From CALKJU01 sp035326425 (GTDB lineage: Bacteria; Pseudomonadota; Alphaproteobacteria; Geminicoccales; Geminicoccaceae), in assembly GCA_035326425.1 (NCBI GenBank), contig DAOLFG010000021.1, positions 1 to 64,000 on the forward strand: a DNA stretch of 64,000 nt. The letters are read 5' to 3'. The translations under genes and the position numbers were made by a program. Below, in pieces: positions 20,576 to 30,045 of this stretch; within the stretch, counting starts at the first letter, position 1; each line of letters starts with the position of its first letter. The notes beneath the pieces are model-generated. The model saw only the letters and a list, made by a program, of their open reading frames with translations, ran no database searches and was not told where the DNA came from.

Positions 20576-22232
20576 AGAGCGCCTCCTTGAACGGCTTCTG
20601 GCCGACGCGACGGTAGTAGGCGAGGAACGGTTCCTCGCCGTCGCGGCCCTTGACGTAGGTGTCGACGATGGTCTCGACGGCATCGACCACCCGGTCGCCG
20701 GCGAAGCCGGGGCCGATGATCGTGCCGATGGCGGCAGTCTCGTCGGGGCTGCCGCCAAGCGTCACCTGGTAGAGCTCCTGGCCGTGCTTATCGACGCCCA
20801 GGATGCCGATATGGCCGATATGGTGATGGCCGCAGGCATTGATGCAGCCCGAGATCTTGATCTCGAGCGGCCCGACCTCGAGCTGGCGGTCGAGCTGCTC
20901 GAACCGCGTGCTGATCGCCTGGGCGATCGGGATCGAGCGGGCGGTGGCCAGCGAGCAGTAGTCCATGCCCGGGCAGGCGATGATGTCGCTGACCAAGCCG
21001 ATGTTGGGCGTGGCGAGCTCGGCCTCGACCAGGCCCTCCCAGACCGCGAACAGGTCGCGGGTGCGGACGTCGGGCAGCACCAGGTTCTGGTGGTGCGTGA
21101 CGCGGATCTCGCCATGGCTGTAGTCGTCGGCGAGCTCTGCCACCTTGCGCATCTGTGCGGAGGTCGCATCGCCCGGGATGCCGCCGATCGGCTTCAGCGA
21201 AATGTTGGCGATGGCGTAGCCCGGTACCTTGTGGCGGACGGTGTTGGCCCGGACCCACTGGGCGAAGGGCTTGTTCTCGAACACCCGCTGATCGTGCACG
21301 GGGTCACGCTCGGGCAGGCGCTCATAGGCAGGCGGGGCGAAATAGGCGGCGATGCGCCCCACCTCGGCATCGGCCAGCGCATAGGCCTCGCCGTCCCGCC
21401 GGATCAGCGCGTACTCCTCCTCGACCTGTCGGATGAACTCGGGCGCGGTCAGCTCGTGGACCAGGATCTTGATGCGCGCCTTGAACTTGTTGTCGCGCCG
21501 GCCGTGCCGGTTGTAGACCCGCATGATCGCCGTCAGGTAGGGCAGCAGCTCGTCCAGCGGCAGGTGCTCGCGTACGGTCTTGCCGATCATGGGCGTCCGC
21601 CCGAGCCCGCCGCCGACGATCACCTCGAAGCCCGGCCTGCCGGTGTCGGGGTGGCGGTGCATGCGCAGGCCGATGTCGTGGACCTTGACCGCCGCCCGGT
21701 CGTGCGGCGCCCCGGTCACCGCGATCTTGAACTTGCGCGGCAGGAACGAGAATTCCGGGTGCAGGCTCGACCACTGGCGCAGCAGCTCGCACCAGGGGCG
21801 AGGGTCCTCCACCTCGTCGGCGGCCACGCCGGCCCACTGGTCGGTAGTGACGTTGCGGATGCAGTTGCCGCTGGTCTGGATGGCGTGCATCTCGACCTCG
21901 GCCAGCGCATCCAGGATGTCCGGCGCGTCGGCCAGGCGCGGCCAGTTGAGCTGCATGTTCTGGCGCGTGGTGAAGTGGCCGTAGCCCTTGTCCCAGCGCT
22001 CGGCGACCCAGGCGAGCTGGCGCATCTGCCGCGACGACAGGACGCCATAGGGAATGGCGATGCGCAGCATGTAGGCGTGCAGCTGCAGGTAGAGGCCGTT
22101 CATCAGCCGCAGCGGCCGGAACTCGTCCTCGCTCAGCTCGCCGGTCAGCCGGCGCGCCACCTGGTCGCGGAACTGGGCCACGCGCTCGCGGACGAAGGCG
22201 TGGTCGAACTCGTCGTAGCGGTACATCGTCAT
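20556..22232 (-). CDS. cysI: Sulfite/nitrite reductase hemoprotein (CysI type)
   Basis: This siroheme and [4Fe-4S] enzyme reduces sulfite to sulfide for cysteine synthesis. The 558-residue protein has two reductase half-domains. The cluster/siroheme cysteines are visible in CPGMDYCSLATARS and SGCINACGHHHIGHIG. The start at 22232 (ATG, coupled ATGA with the DUF2849 gene) is chosen over the longer frame. Lysine/arginine siroheme contacts such as YGHFTTRQNMQLNW are present. A ferredoxin-type electron donor is expected. Confidence 0.94.
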   Translation of the reverse strand: MTMYRYDEFDHAFVRERVAQFRDQVARRLTGELSEDEFRPLRLMNGLYLQLHAYMLRIAIPYGVLSSRQMRQLAWVAERWDKGYGHFTTRQNMQLNWPRLADAPDILDALAEVEMHAIQTSGNCIRNVTTDQWAGVAADEVEDPRPWCELLRQWSSLHPEFSFLPRKFKIAVTGAPHDRAAVKVHDIGLRMHRHPDTGRPGFEVIVGGGLGRTPMIGKTVREHLPLDELLPYLTAIMRVYNRHGRRDNKFKARIKILVHELTAPEFIRQVEEEYALIRRDGEAYALADAEVGRIAAYFAPPAYERLPERDPVHDQRVFENKPFAQWVRANTVRHKVPGYAIANISLKPIGGIPGDATSAQMRKVAELADDYSHGEIRVTHHQNLVLPDVRTRDLFAVWEGLVEAELATPNIGLVSDIIACPGMDYCSLATARSIPIAQAISTRFEQLDRQLEVGPLEIKISGCINACGHHHIGHIGILGVDKHGQELYQVTLGGSPDETAAIGTIIGPGFAGDRVVDAVETIVDTYVKGRDGEEPFLAYYRRVGQKPFKEALYGPAKS

Positions 22233-22534
22233 GGGTAGGCGAAGCCCTGAGCCTGCTTGCCGAGGTCGCTGCGCACCGTCGGTCCCTTGGCGCGCAGCTG
22301 CTCGCGGAAGCGAAGGGGCCACGGCCCGCGGCCCTTGTCCTCGACGTCGACGAGATAGCTGCCCACGACCTCGTTCACCGCCTCCGACTGGCGCGCCAGG
22401 GCCTCCAGGGCCCTGACCTCGCCGTCGCTGCGGGCGATGCTGGCGCTCTCGATGCGCTCGACCCAGCCTCGGGCACCGAGGAACACGACCTCGCCGTCGA
22501 CCAGACGGTTGGCGGTGGCGATCTGTGCCATCAT
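22229..22534 (-). CDS. DUF2849 protein
   Basis: A 101-residue protein between cysG and cysI with four-base overlaps on both sides. The family DUF2849 is restricted to this operon context in alphaproteobacteria and its role is unknown. The sequence shows a short beta-rich first half (ANRLVDGEVVFLGARGWVER), a helical middle, and a C-terminal VRSDLGKQAQGF. Coupling implies a stoichiometric role in siroheme delivery or sulfite reduction; that is inference. Confidence 0.88.
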   Translation of the reverse strand: MMAQIATANRLVDGEVVFLGARGWVERIESASIARSDGEVRALEALARQSEAVNEVVGSYLVDVEDKGRGPWPLRFREQLRAKGPTVRSDLGKQAQGFAYP

Positions 22535-23952
22535 GCGGCCTCCGCGTGGATGGTATCGATTCGGTCGGAAAGGTGCGCCGGCGTCCGGGCGGCGCAGGGG
22601 CGGGGCAGGGGATGGGCGCCGATGAAGATGATCGCCGGCCCCTTGATGCCGCCATCGATCAGCGTCTCGACCAGGCGCCCGGCCGTGCCCAGCGCCAACT
22701 TCTGCTGCGGCAGCGTGCCGTTCTCGACCACCGTGACCGGTGTGTTCGGGTCGATGCCGACGGCCAGCAGCCGGGACTCGATGTGCGGAGCGGCACCCAC
22801 GCCCATATAGACCGCAACGGTCTGGCCCGGCCGCGCCAGCGCCTGCCAGTCGTGCTCGGCTGCGCCGTCGGTGGAATGGCCGGTGACAATGGTGAAGCCG
22901 CGCCGCGCCTCGCGCTCGGTCAACGGCAGCCCGATGGTGGCCGCACAGCCGAGGGCGGCGGTGATGCCGGGCACGACCTCGAACGGCACGCCGGCCTCGG
23001 CCAGCGCCGTCATCTCCTCGACGGCGCGACCGAAGATCATCGGATCGCCGCCCTTGAGCCGGACCACCTTGCGACCCGCCAGGGCCTCGCGGACCAGGAT
23101 GGCATCGATCTCGGCCTGCGGGGTGGAGCGGCCGCGCGGATTCTTGCCGACCTCGATCCGCCGCGCATCGCGCCGGGCGCGGTCGAGGATCGCCTTCGGC
23201 ACCAGCCGGTCGACGACGATGACGTCGGCCTCCTGCAGCGCCCGCAGTGCCTTGAAGGTCAGCAGGTCGGGATCGCCGGGGCCGGCGCCGACCAGCGCCA
23301 CCGAGCCCACGGCCTCGACGTTGGCCCGGTCGATCTCGTCGTCCAGCTCGGCCACGGCGCCGGCGACGTCACCGCCGAGGAAGCGATCGGCGATCCGGCC
23401 GCCGAAGAATCGCTCCCAGAAGCCGCGACGCGCGCCCACGTCCCTCACGCGCTCGGCGACGCTCGTCCGCCAGCTGGCAGCGAACCGGGCCAACATGCCC
23501 AGGCGGGCCGGCAGCAGCGGCTCCATCAGCGCCTTGATGCGGCGCGCCAGCACCGGTGCGGTGCCCTCGGTCCCGATCGCCACCACCACCGGATCGCGAT
23601 CCACGATCGACGGCGTGATGAAGGACGAGAGATCCTGCCGGTCGACGACGTTGAGCGGCACGCCCATGGCACGCGCTGCGGCTGCGACCCCTGCTGTTTC
23701 GCCCTCGTCGTCGGTAGCGGCGATGGCCAGCCGGACATCGGCCAGATCGCGCGGCCGGAAGGGACGCCGCTGCAGCTCGAGCCTTCCGGCTGCTGCCGCG
23801 GCCTCGATCTCCGCACACGCCTCGGCCGCGACCACGCAGACGCGCGCCGACGTCTTCAGCAGCAGCCGGAGCTTCTGCGCCGCCTGCTCGCCGCCGCCGA
23901 CGACGAGCACCTTCTGCCCGTCGAGGTCGAGGAAGATCGGGAAATACCGCAT
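22531..23952 (-). CDS. cysG: Siroheme synthase (multifunctional CysG)
   Basis: CysG makes siroheme from uroporphyrinogen III in three reactions. The N-terminal half (about residues 1-210) is the precorrin-2 dehydrogenase/ferrochelatase with the Rossmann motif VLVVGGGEQAAQK; the C-terminal half is the uroporphyrinogen methyltransferase with VGAGPGDPDLLTFKA and LKGGDPMIFGRA. The start at ATG 23952 (MRYFPIFLDLDG) is family-typical and gives 473 residues; the frame stays open upstream into an AT-richer leader. It begins the cysG-DUF2849-cysI-DUF934 operon. Confidence 0.94.
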   Translation of the reverse strand: MRYFPIFLDLDGQKVLVVGGGEQAAQKLRLLLKTSARVCVVAAEACAEIEAAAAAGRLELQRRPFRPRDLADVRLAIAATDDEGETAGVAAAARAMGVPLNVVDRQDLSSFITPSIVDRDPVVVAIGTEGTAPVLARRIKALMEPLLPARLGMLARFAASWRTSVAERVRDVGARRGFWERFFGGRIADRFLGGDVAGAVAELDDEIDRANVEAVGSVALVGAGPGDPDLLTFKALRALQEADVIVVDRLVPKAILDRARRDARRIEVGKNPRGRSTPQAEIDAILVREALAGRKVVRLKGGDPMIFGRAVEEMTALAEAGVPFEVVPGITAALGCAATIGLPLTEREARRGFTIVTGHSTDGAAEHDWQALARPGQTVAVYMGVGAAPHIESRLLAVGIDPNTPVTVVENGTLPQQKLALGTAGRLVETLIDGGIKGPAIIFIGAHPLPRPCAARTPAHLSDRIDTIHAEAA

Positions 23953-24225
23953 GCCCGGAAAGGTCCTGATTTCACAACATCTGTACGGTGCATTCTGGAG
24001 AATCACACGCGACCGACAAAATAGGAAATCACAGTTTGGTGTCAAGAAAAGCCAGATATATCTTATAAAAAGTGTACAAATGATGTTGCGTACGCGGATA
24101 CGCGATTCTTCCGGCCCTGGCGCCTGCCGCATTGACCTGGCGATTCTGGCGTGGAATAGGAGATTCCTAGGAAATAGCTAGACAAGCCCTTCAGGCCTCC
24201 CCCATACCGACGCTAGGAGAAAGAC
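23953..24225. promoter_or_regulatory. AT-rich divergent control region between cysG and the RTX gene
   Basis: These 273 bases separate two divergently transcribed genes and are clearly AT-richer than the surroundings (for example ATATATCTTATAAAAAG near 24055). Such a composition drop in a high-GC genome fits promoters for both genes. No operator could be assigned by eye. A Shine-Dalgarno AGGAGA precedes the RTX GTG at 24213-24218. Confidence 0.5.
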
Positions 24226-25623
24226 GTGGCCACAATTCGTGCGGGCGCGCGCGGCTACAACGTAACGACCGACACCTTCGCCGGCGTGAGCGGCATTCCG
24301 GTGGCACGCGCCAAGCTTGCCGAGCTGTCGATGGCCGACGGCGAGAAGATCAAGATCCTGGGCACGGGCCTGACCTTCCAGACGGTCGGCGGCGTGCGGA
24401 CGCTGGTCGGAGGCACGATCGAGCGGATTGTCGCCTTCAATGCCGACGGCAGCCAGGCCTTCGATCTCAAGGACACATCGATCAAGGCGGCACAGCTCGT
24501 CCGCTCGATCGAGGCCGGCGACAAGGCGAGCGCGCTGCTGGGCCTCGCCCTGCGCTTCGACGACGTGATGACCGGCAGCAACCGCGCGGACCGGTTGGTC
24601 GGCCATCGCGGCGACGACCGGATGAATCTGCTGAACGGCGACGACATCGCCAACGGCCACGTCGGCAACGACGTCATCGCCGGCGGCAACGGCAACGACA
24701 TACTGAGCGGCTACTCTGGCAACGACACGCTACTGGGCCAGGTCGGCAACGATCTTCTCGACGGCCAGACGGACAATGATCGACTGGATGGTGGCGACGG
24801 CAACGATCGGGTCTACGGCGGCGACGGCAACGACACGATCAACGGCAACGCCGGCGACGACCTGCTGTACGGCGGCAACGGCGACGACCTGCTGAGCGGC
24901 GGCGACGGCAACGACAGCCTCGACGGCGGCAATGGCAACGACCGGCTCGCCGGGGGCGCAGGCGACGACGTCGGCCTGGGGGGCAGCGGCAACGACACGC
25001 TCGCCGGAGGCGACGGGGCCGATACGCTCAATGCCGGCGGCGGCGACGATGTCGTCGACGGCGGTGCCGGAGCCGACCGGCTGATCGGCGGTCTCGGCCA
25101 TGATCGCCTGTACGGCGGCGATGGCGACGACAGGATCAGCGGCCACGGCAACGACAGCATGTGGGGCGGCGCCGGCAACGACTGGATCGTCAACATCGTC
25201 GACGTCGCCGGCAATTCCCGGCTGAGCGGCGACGCCGGCGACGACACGCTCGAAGGCGGGATCGGCAACGACTTCCTGATCGGCGGCCAGGGGGCCGACA
25301 CGCTGTACGGCGGTGACGGCAACGACCGTCTCGACGGCAACGACGGTGCCGATCTGATCTTCGGCGGTGCCGGGGTCGACCGTTTCACCTTCACGCCGAA
25401 CTGGCAGACCGACACGATCGCCGACTACGAGGAGGGCGAGAATCTCCAGCTGCGCGGGGTGGTCAGGGACGCCCTGACCTTCGTGGCGGCGGGCGACGAC
25501 CTCGTCATCACCCAGAACAGCACAGCCAACGAGATCGTGCTCCAGGGCTTCATCGCCGACGATCTGCAGACCGTGACGGTCAACGGCGTTGCGCTCGTCG
25601 TAGGAGAGGACATCCTGGTCTGA
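24226..25623 (+). CDS. RTX-type calcium-binding secreted protein
   Basis: A 465-residue protein. After an N-terminal globular part of about 115 residues comes a block of tandem RTX nonapeptides (GGxGxDxLx; for example GGDGNDRVYGGDGNDTI) covering about residues 115-385. The final 80 residues (FTFTPNWQTDTIADYEEGE onward) resemble the C-terminal region that carries the secretion signal in type I substrates. There is no N-terminal Sec signal. Calcium binding folds the beta-roll outside the cell. No catalytic domain is recognised, so it may be a surface or matrix protein. No T1SS genes are nearby. Confidence 0.9.
   Translation: MATIRAGARGYNVTTDTFAGVSGIPVARAKLAELSMADGEKIKILGTGLTFQTVGGVRTLVGGTIERIVAFNADGSQAFDLKDTSIKAAQLVRSIEAGDKASALLGLALRFDDVMTGSNRADRLVGHRGDDRMNLLNGDDIANGHVGNDVIAGGNGNDILSGYSGNDTLLGQVGNDLLDGQTDNDRLDGGDGNDRVYGGDGNDTINGNAGDDLLYGGNGDDLLSGGDGNDSLDGGNGNDRLAGGAGDDVGLGGSGNDTLAGGDGADTLNAGGGDDVVDGGAGADRLIGGLGHDRLYGGDGDDRISGHGNDSMWGGAGNDWIVNIVDVAGNSRLSGDAGDDTLEGGIGNDFLIGGQGADTLYGGDGNDRLDGNDGADLIFGGAGVDRFTFTPNWQTDTIADYEEGENLQLRGVVRDALTFVAAGDDLVITQNSTANEIVLQGFIADDLQTVTVNGVALVVGEDILV
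24568..25381 (+). repeat. Tandem RTX nonapeptide coding repeats
   Basis: A run of imperfect 27-bp units, each coding GGxGxDxLx-like peptides, occupies most of the gene. The repeated GGCGACGGCAACGA-type text makes the block prone to recombination and length change. Confidence 0.9.
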
Positions 25624-25641
25624 TCGCACCGGATGCCAGGC

Positions 25642-25677
25642 GGCCGGCCGGATGTCGATGAGGACGTCCGGCCGGCC
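25642..25677. terminator. Bidirectional hairpin between convergent RTX and inositol-phosphatase genes
   Basis: A 15-bp stem (GGCCGGCCGGATGTC at 25642-25656 with its complement at 25663-25677, one G-T pair) has a six-base loop. It fills the gap between the RTX stop and the stop of the convergent gene, ending one base before that stop codon. No U-tract follows on either side. Confidence 0.6.
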
Positions 25678-26493
25678 TCAGCCGAGCAGCGTGGCATGGA
25701 CCAGGTCCCAGATGGCCGGATTGGCCGCGACCAACAGGCCGTTCCGTCCATCTCCCGGTCGGTAGCGATTGCCGTCGAGGCGAGCCACGCGGCCGCCAGC
25801 CTCCGTGGCGAGCAGGGCGCCCGGCGCATGATCCCATGGTAGTGTCCGCCAGTAGAGGGCGAAATGCCGGGCTCCTGTCGCCACTGCCGGATAGTCGAGG
25901 CCGGCGCATGGCAGGGTCGGAAGCGCCTCACCGGTCGCAGGTAGTCGTGGTTCGATCGCCGCTCGCAAGTCGGCAGGCATGTAGCGCGTCAGCACCGCGC
26001 CGCGCAGGTCGATGATCGATGGACAATGCCGCGAGGGGCGGATTCGGCGCCCTTCGACGAAGGCGCCAGCGCCCTGCTCTGCGACCGCCAGCCGGTCGGC
26101 CGGGATATCGAGCAGCCAGGAGCGTACCGTCTCGCCTGTCGAGATCAACGCCACCATCATGGCGAAGCGAGGATTTCCAGCGACGAAGTTCGCGGTCCCG
26201 TCCAACGGGTCGACCAGCCAGATCGTCTCCTTGTCGACGCGCTCCATGATGGTTGGATCCGCTGCGGCCCGTTCCTCGCCAACAACGAAGGAGCCCGGAA
26301 GCAGCGATTGCAGGCGTGACGCCAGACGGCCCTCGGCAATGCGATCGACCGCCGTGACTATCTCTCCCGGTGATTTCTCGCTGATCTCGTCGTCGCGCAG
26401 CCTCGCGAACCGTGGGAGAATCACCTCGGTTGCCGTTTCGCGCATCAGCTCGCCGATTTGATCGGCGAGCCGGTCGTCGACCGCCCGGCTCAC
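25678..26493 (-). CDS. Inositol monophosphatase family protein
   Basis: A 271-residue Mg2+-dependent phosphatase of the IMPase/FIG superfamily. The first metal motif WLVDPLDGTANFV near residue 80 and the second WDHAPGALLATEAGG near 210 are intact, as is the upstream Glu in FVVGEERAA. The GTG at 26491-26493 overlaps the soxG stop by four bases, so translation is coupled to the sarcosine oxidase operon. The substrate could be an inositol phosphate, histidinol phosphate or PAP; motifs alone do not decide. Coupling to soxG hints at a role in a methylamine or osmolyte pathway. Confidence 0.9.
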   Translation of the reverse strand: MSRAVDDRLADQIGELMRETATEVILPRFARLRDDEISEKSPGEIVTAVDRIAEGRLASRLQSLLPGSFVVGEERAAADPTIMERVDKETIWLVDPLDGTANFVAGNPRFAMMVALISTGETVRSWLLDIPADRLAVAEQGAGAFVEGRRIRPSRHCPSIIDLRGAVLTRYMPADLRAAIEPRLPATGEALPTLPCAGLDYPAVATGARHFALYWRTLPWDHAPGALLATEAGGRVARLDGNRYRPGDGRNGLLVAANPAIWDLVHATLLG

Positions 26494-27050
26494 CCGTTCA
26501 GCTCGCGCGCCGCCTCGGCGAGGAACAGCCACGCATATTCCGCGAACGACCGGTCGACATGCAGCTCGAACCGCTCGGCGTCGAGCCGGTGCAGGGTGAT
26601 GCCCACCTTGCCGAGCAGCGATCTCGCGACAGAGCCCGATGGAAAGACGCGGCCATGCAGATCGAGCGGGCAGCCCGCCGCCAGCGCGGTCGTGACGCGT
26701 GGTCCGGCGAGCCGCAGGGTCACGATCCGATGCGACACGTCGACCACGGCGTGGTGACAGCCTTCCAGCGCCTCATCCAGGGCCTGGATCGCCGGCTCGA
26801 CCAGGTCGGCGGGACAGAGCAGCAGCCATTCGTCCGGTCCGAGCCAGAGGCATGCCGCCTGGTCGGCCATCGTCGCGGCGAGGGGGCGTGCCGGCACCAG
26901 GAAGCCCAGCGTGGCACTGGCCTTTTCCCGCCCCGCGGGGTCGAGGCGCAGCACCAGCTTGCCACGGAAGGGCGCCTCCACCACCGTCACGCCCGTGCCG
27001 ACGATGGCGGGCAGGTCGGCGGTGGGGCTGGCCAGGAAAGGCTCAGCCAT
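26490..27050 (-). CDS. soxG: Sarcosine oxidase gamma subunit
   Basis: The 186-residue gamma subunit of heterotetrameric sarcosine oxidase, a GcvT-like fold that helps form the tetrahydrofolate channel. It shows LWLGPDEWLLLCP and DVSHRIVTLRLAGPRV, both family-typical. It overlaps soxA by eight bases. The family is variable, but its place after soxA leaves little doubt. Confidence 0.9.
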   Translation of the reverse strand: MAEPFLASPTADLPAIVGTGVTVVEAPFRGKLVLRLDPAGREKASATLGFLVPARPLAATMADQAACLWLGPDEWLLLCPADLVEPAIQALDEALEGCHHAVVDVSHRIVTLRLAGPRVTTALAAGCPLDLHGRVFPSGSVARSLLGKVGITLHRLDAERFELHVDRSFAEYAWLFLAEAARELNG

Positions 27051-30045
27051 CGAGTCGCTCGTTTTTCGGATCGTAGAAGACGGTCGACGGCGTCACCTCG
27101 ATCTCGACGGCACCGTCGGGCATCGGCACCCACAAGGTCTGGCCGCTCCGCTCGGCGCCGCCCGCCACCAGGGCGAGAGCGATCGACCGTCCGAGATTGG
27201 CGCTCATGTAGCTCGAGGTGACGTGGCCAAGCATCCGCATCGGCAGCGCCTGCTTCGGGTCCTCGACGATCTGGGCCCCTTCCTCGAGGACCACCGCCGG
27301 ATCCCTGGTGAGCAGCCCGACCAGCTGCTTGCGACCCTTGGCGACGAGGTCCGGACGGGCGAGGCCGCGCTTGCCTATGAAATCGGTCTTCTGCCGGCTG
27401 ACAATCCGGCCCATGCCCAGGTCGTGCGGCGTCACCGTTCCGTCGGTCTCCTGGCCGACGATGACGTAGCCCTTCTCGGCGCGCAGCACGTGCATCGCCT
27501 CGGTGCCGTAGGGCGTGATGCCGAACGGCTGGCCGGTTCGCCACAGGCTCTCCCACAAGGCGGCGCCATAGCCCGAGGCGACGTTGACTTCGTAGGACAG
27601 CTCTCCGGTGAAGCTGATGCGGAAGACGCGCGCCGGCAGTCCCGCCACCCGTCCCTCGCGCCAGCTCAGATGCGGGAAGGCCTCGCGCGAGAGGTCGATA
27701 TCGGTGCCGGCGGCCGCCAGCACGTCACGGGCCTTCGGGCCCGTGACGGCGATCGCGGCCCATTGCTCGGTCACCGAGGTGCAGAACACCCGCAAGCCCG
27801 GCCATTCGCACTGCAGCCATTCCTCGAGCCAGGCGAAGACCCGCGCCGCATTGCCCGAGGTCGTGGTCATATGGAAACGGTCGGGACCGAGGCGCGCGGT
27901 GACGCCATCGTCCAGCACCATGCCGTCGTCCCTGAGCATCAGGCCGTAACGGCAGCGGCCGACCTCCAGCTTGCTCCAGGCGTTGGTATAGACGCGGTCG
28001 AGGAACGACGCCGCATCCGGCCCGCGGATGTCGATCTTGCCCAGCGTGCTGGCATCGAACAGCCCGGCGGCCCTCCGCGCGGCGCGGCATTCGCGCGCGA
28101 CGGCTTCCTGCATCGTCTCGCCGGCCCGTGGAAAGTAGCGTGCCCGTTTCCACTGGCCGACATCCTCGAACACCGCCCCCTGCTGCTCGGCCCAGCCGTG
28201 GCTGGGCGTCTTGCGAACCGGGTCGAACAGCGCGCCCGGGCCGGGGCCGGCCAATGCTCCGAAGGTGACGGGCGTGTAAGGTGCGCGGAACGTCGTGTAG
28301 CCGGTGGCCTCGATTCCCTGGCCCAGGGCGTCCGCGACGATGGCCAGCGCGTTGACGTTCGAGGTCTTGCCCTGGTCGGTGCCCATGCCCGTGGTGGTAT
28401 AGCGCTTGACATGCTCGATCGAGCGGAAGCCCTCGGACAGTGCCAGCTTCAGATCCTTGGCGGTGACGTCGTTCTGGAAGTCGACGAAGGCCCTGACCTT
28501 GTGGGCGGGCTCCCGGCTCGGCGCCAGCCAGAGCGGGGCCATCGTCGAGGCGGACTCCTCGTAGACGGCCGGCACGGTCGGTACAGCCGCCACGAAGCCC
28601 GCCGCTTCGGCCGCCTCGGCGCCGGCCCTGGCGCCTTCGCCGAGGCAATCGGCCAGGCCATAGCTGCCGTTGCAGGCGCCGGCCGACCGTCCGGCCGGCA
28701 GGTCGCCATCCGGCACGAACGCCGCGATCCGGTCGTCGAACCTCAGCCGGCCGCGAGCCTGCGAGTGCAGATGGACGGCCGGGTTCCAGCCTCCTGACAT
28801 CAGGAGCGTGTCGCAGGCGACCCTCTCGGGCACGACATCCGGCGAGTCCGCCGGGGCGATCCAGGCATGGTCGATACGCCGACGGCCTTCGGTGCGCACG
28901 AGGATCGATCCGGCGCGCACGACGATGCCGGCCTCGCGCGCCCGTGCGGGCAGAGGGCCTTGCGGGTCCGGCCGCGCATCGACGATGGCCTCGACTGCGC
29001 TGCCGGCGGCGGCGAGATCGAGGGCCGCCGCATAGGCGCTGTCGTTGTTGGTGAACAGCACGACGCGCCCACCCGCCTTCACCGCCCAGCGGTTCAGATA
29101 GGCGCGGGCCGAGGCGGCCAGCATGATGCCCGGCCGGTCGTTGTCGCCGAACACCAGCGGCCGCTCGATGGCGCCGGTCGCCAGGACCACCTGCTTCGCC
29201 CGCACCCGCCACAGCCGCTGGCGGGGCATGCGTGGAGGAGTCGCGGAGAGGTGGTCGGCTAGCCGCTCGAGGATCCCCAGGTAGTTGTGATCGTAGTAGC
29301 CGAACACCGAGGCCCGGCTGAGGATCGTCACCTCGGGCATAGCCTCGAGCTCTTCGGCGGCCCGGCCCACCCAGCGCAGCGCAGGCAGGCCGTCGATCCG
29401 GCTCGCCGCATCGGCCAGCAGGGCGCCGCCCGGTTCGGGCTGATCGTCGGCGAGGATGACGCGGGCACCCGCGGCGGCGGCCGTTGCCGCTGCCATGAGG
29501 CCGGCCGGCCCGGCGCCCACCACCAGCACGTCGCAATGGGCGTGGCGGTGCAGATAGCGGTCGGGATCGGGCCCGGCAGGGCTGCGGCCGAGTCCGGCTG
29601 CCGCCCGGATGCGCGGCTCGTAGACCCTGGTCCACCACGACGGCGGCCACATGAAGGTCTTGTAGTAGAAGCCGGCGGGCAGGAAGGGGGACAGCAGGTC
29701 GCCCACTGCCCCAATGTCGAACGCCAGCGAGGGCCAACGGTTCTGGCTGGTGGCGGCGAGCCCGTCGAACAGCTCGACCTGCGTCGCCCGCAGGTTCGGA
29801 TCCTCGGCGCCGTTACCGCGGTCGATACCCACCAGGGCGTTGGGCTCCTCGGCTCCTGCCGTCATGATCCCGCGCGGCCGGTGGTACTTGAAGCTGCGGC
29901 CGGCCAGATGGACGCCATTGGCCAGCAGGGCCGAGGCCAGCGTGTCGCCGGCGAAACCCTCGTAGGCGCGACCATCGAAGCTGAACCGCAGGCGCCGCCC
30001 GCGGTCGAGCCTGCCTCCTGACGGCAACCGCCAAGCTTGGCTCAC
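27043..30045 (-). CDS. soxA: Sarcosine oxidase alpha subunit
   Basis: The large subunit, 1000 residues from the GTG at 30043-30045, which is coupled (GTGA) to the soxD stop. It has an N-terminal 2Fe-2S-like fold without cluster (RFSFDGRAYEGFAGDTLASA), an NAD/FAD-binding Rossmann domain (VLVVGAGPAGLMAAAT) and a C-terminal GcvT/aminomethyltransferase domain that binds tetrahydrofolate. The enzyme oxidises sarcosine to glycine with H2O2 and 5,10-methylene-THF. Confidence 0.96.
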   Translation of the reverse strand: MSQAWRLPSGGRLDRGRRLRFSFDGRAYEGFAGDTLASALLANGVHLAGRSFKYHRPRGIMTAGAEEPNALVGIDRGNGAEDPNLRATQVELFDGLAATSQNRWPSLAFDIGAVGDLLSPFLPAGFYYKTFMWPPSWWTRVYEPRIRAAAGLGRSPAGPDPDRYLHRHAHCDVLVVGAGPAGLMAAATAAAAGARVILADDQPEPGGALLADAASRIDGLPALRWVGRAAEELEAMPEVTILSRASVFGYYDHNYLGILERLADHLSATPPRMPRQRLWRVRAKQVVLATGAIERPLVFGDNDRPGIMLAASARAYLNRWAVKAGGRVVLFTNNDSAYAAALDLAAAGSAVEAIVDARPDPQGPLPARAREAGIVVRAGSILVRTEGRRRIDHAWIAPADSPDVVPERVACDTLLMSGGWNPAVHLHSQARGRLRFDDRIAAFVPDGDLPAGRSAGACNGSYGLADCLGEGARAGAEAAEAAGFVAAVPTVPAVYEESASTMAPLWLAPSREPAHKVRAFVDFQNDVTAKDLKLALSEGFRSIEHVKRYTTTGMGTDQGKTSNVNALAIVADALGQGIEATGYTTFRAPYTPVTFGALAGPGPGALFDPVRKTPSHGWAEQQGAVFEDVGQWKRARYFPRAGETMQEAVARECRAARRAAGLFDASTLGKIDIRGPDAASFLDRVYTNAWSKLEVGRCRYGLMLRDDGMVLDDGVTARLGPDRFHMTTTSGNAARVFAWLEEWLQCEWPGLRVFCTSVTEQWAAIAVTGPKARDVLAAAGTDIDLSREAFPHLSWREGRVAGLPARVFRISFTGELSYEVNVASGYGAALWESLWRTGQPFGITPYGTEAMHVLRAEKGYVIVGQETDGTVTPHDLGMGRIVSRQKTDFIGKRGLARPDLVAKGRKQLVGLLTRDPAVVLEEGAQIVEDPKQALPMRMLGHVTSSYMSANLGRSIALALVAGGAERSGQTLWVPMPDGAVEIEVTPSTVFYDPKNERLDG

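Noticed and set aside
24568..25381. Possible CRISPR array because of regular short repeats
   Set aside because: The repeats are coding RTX nonapeptides in one open frame with no unique spacers.
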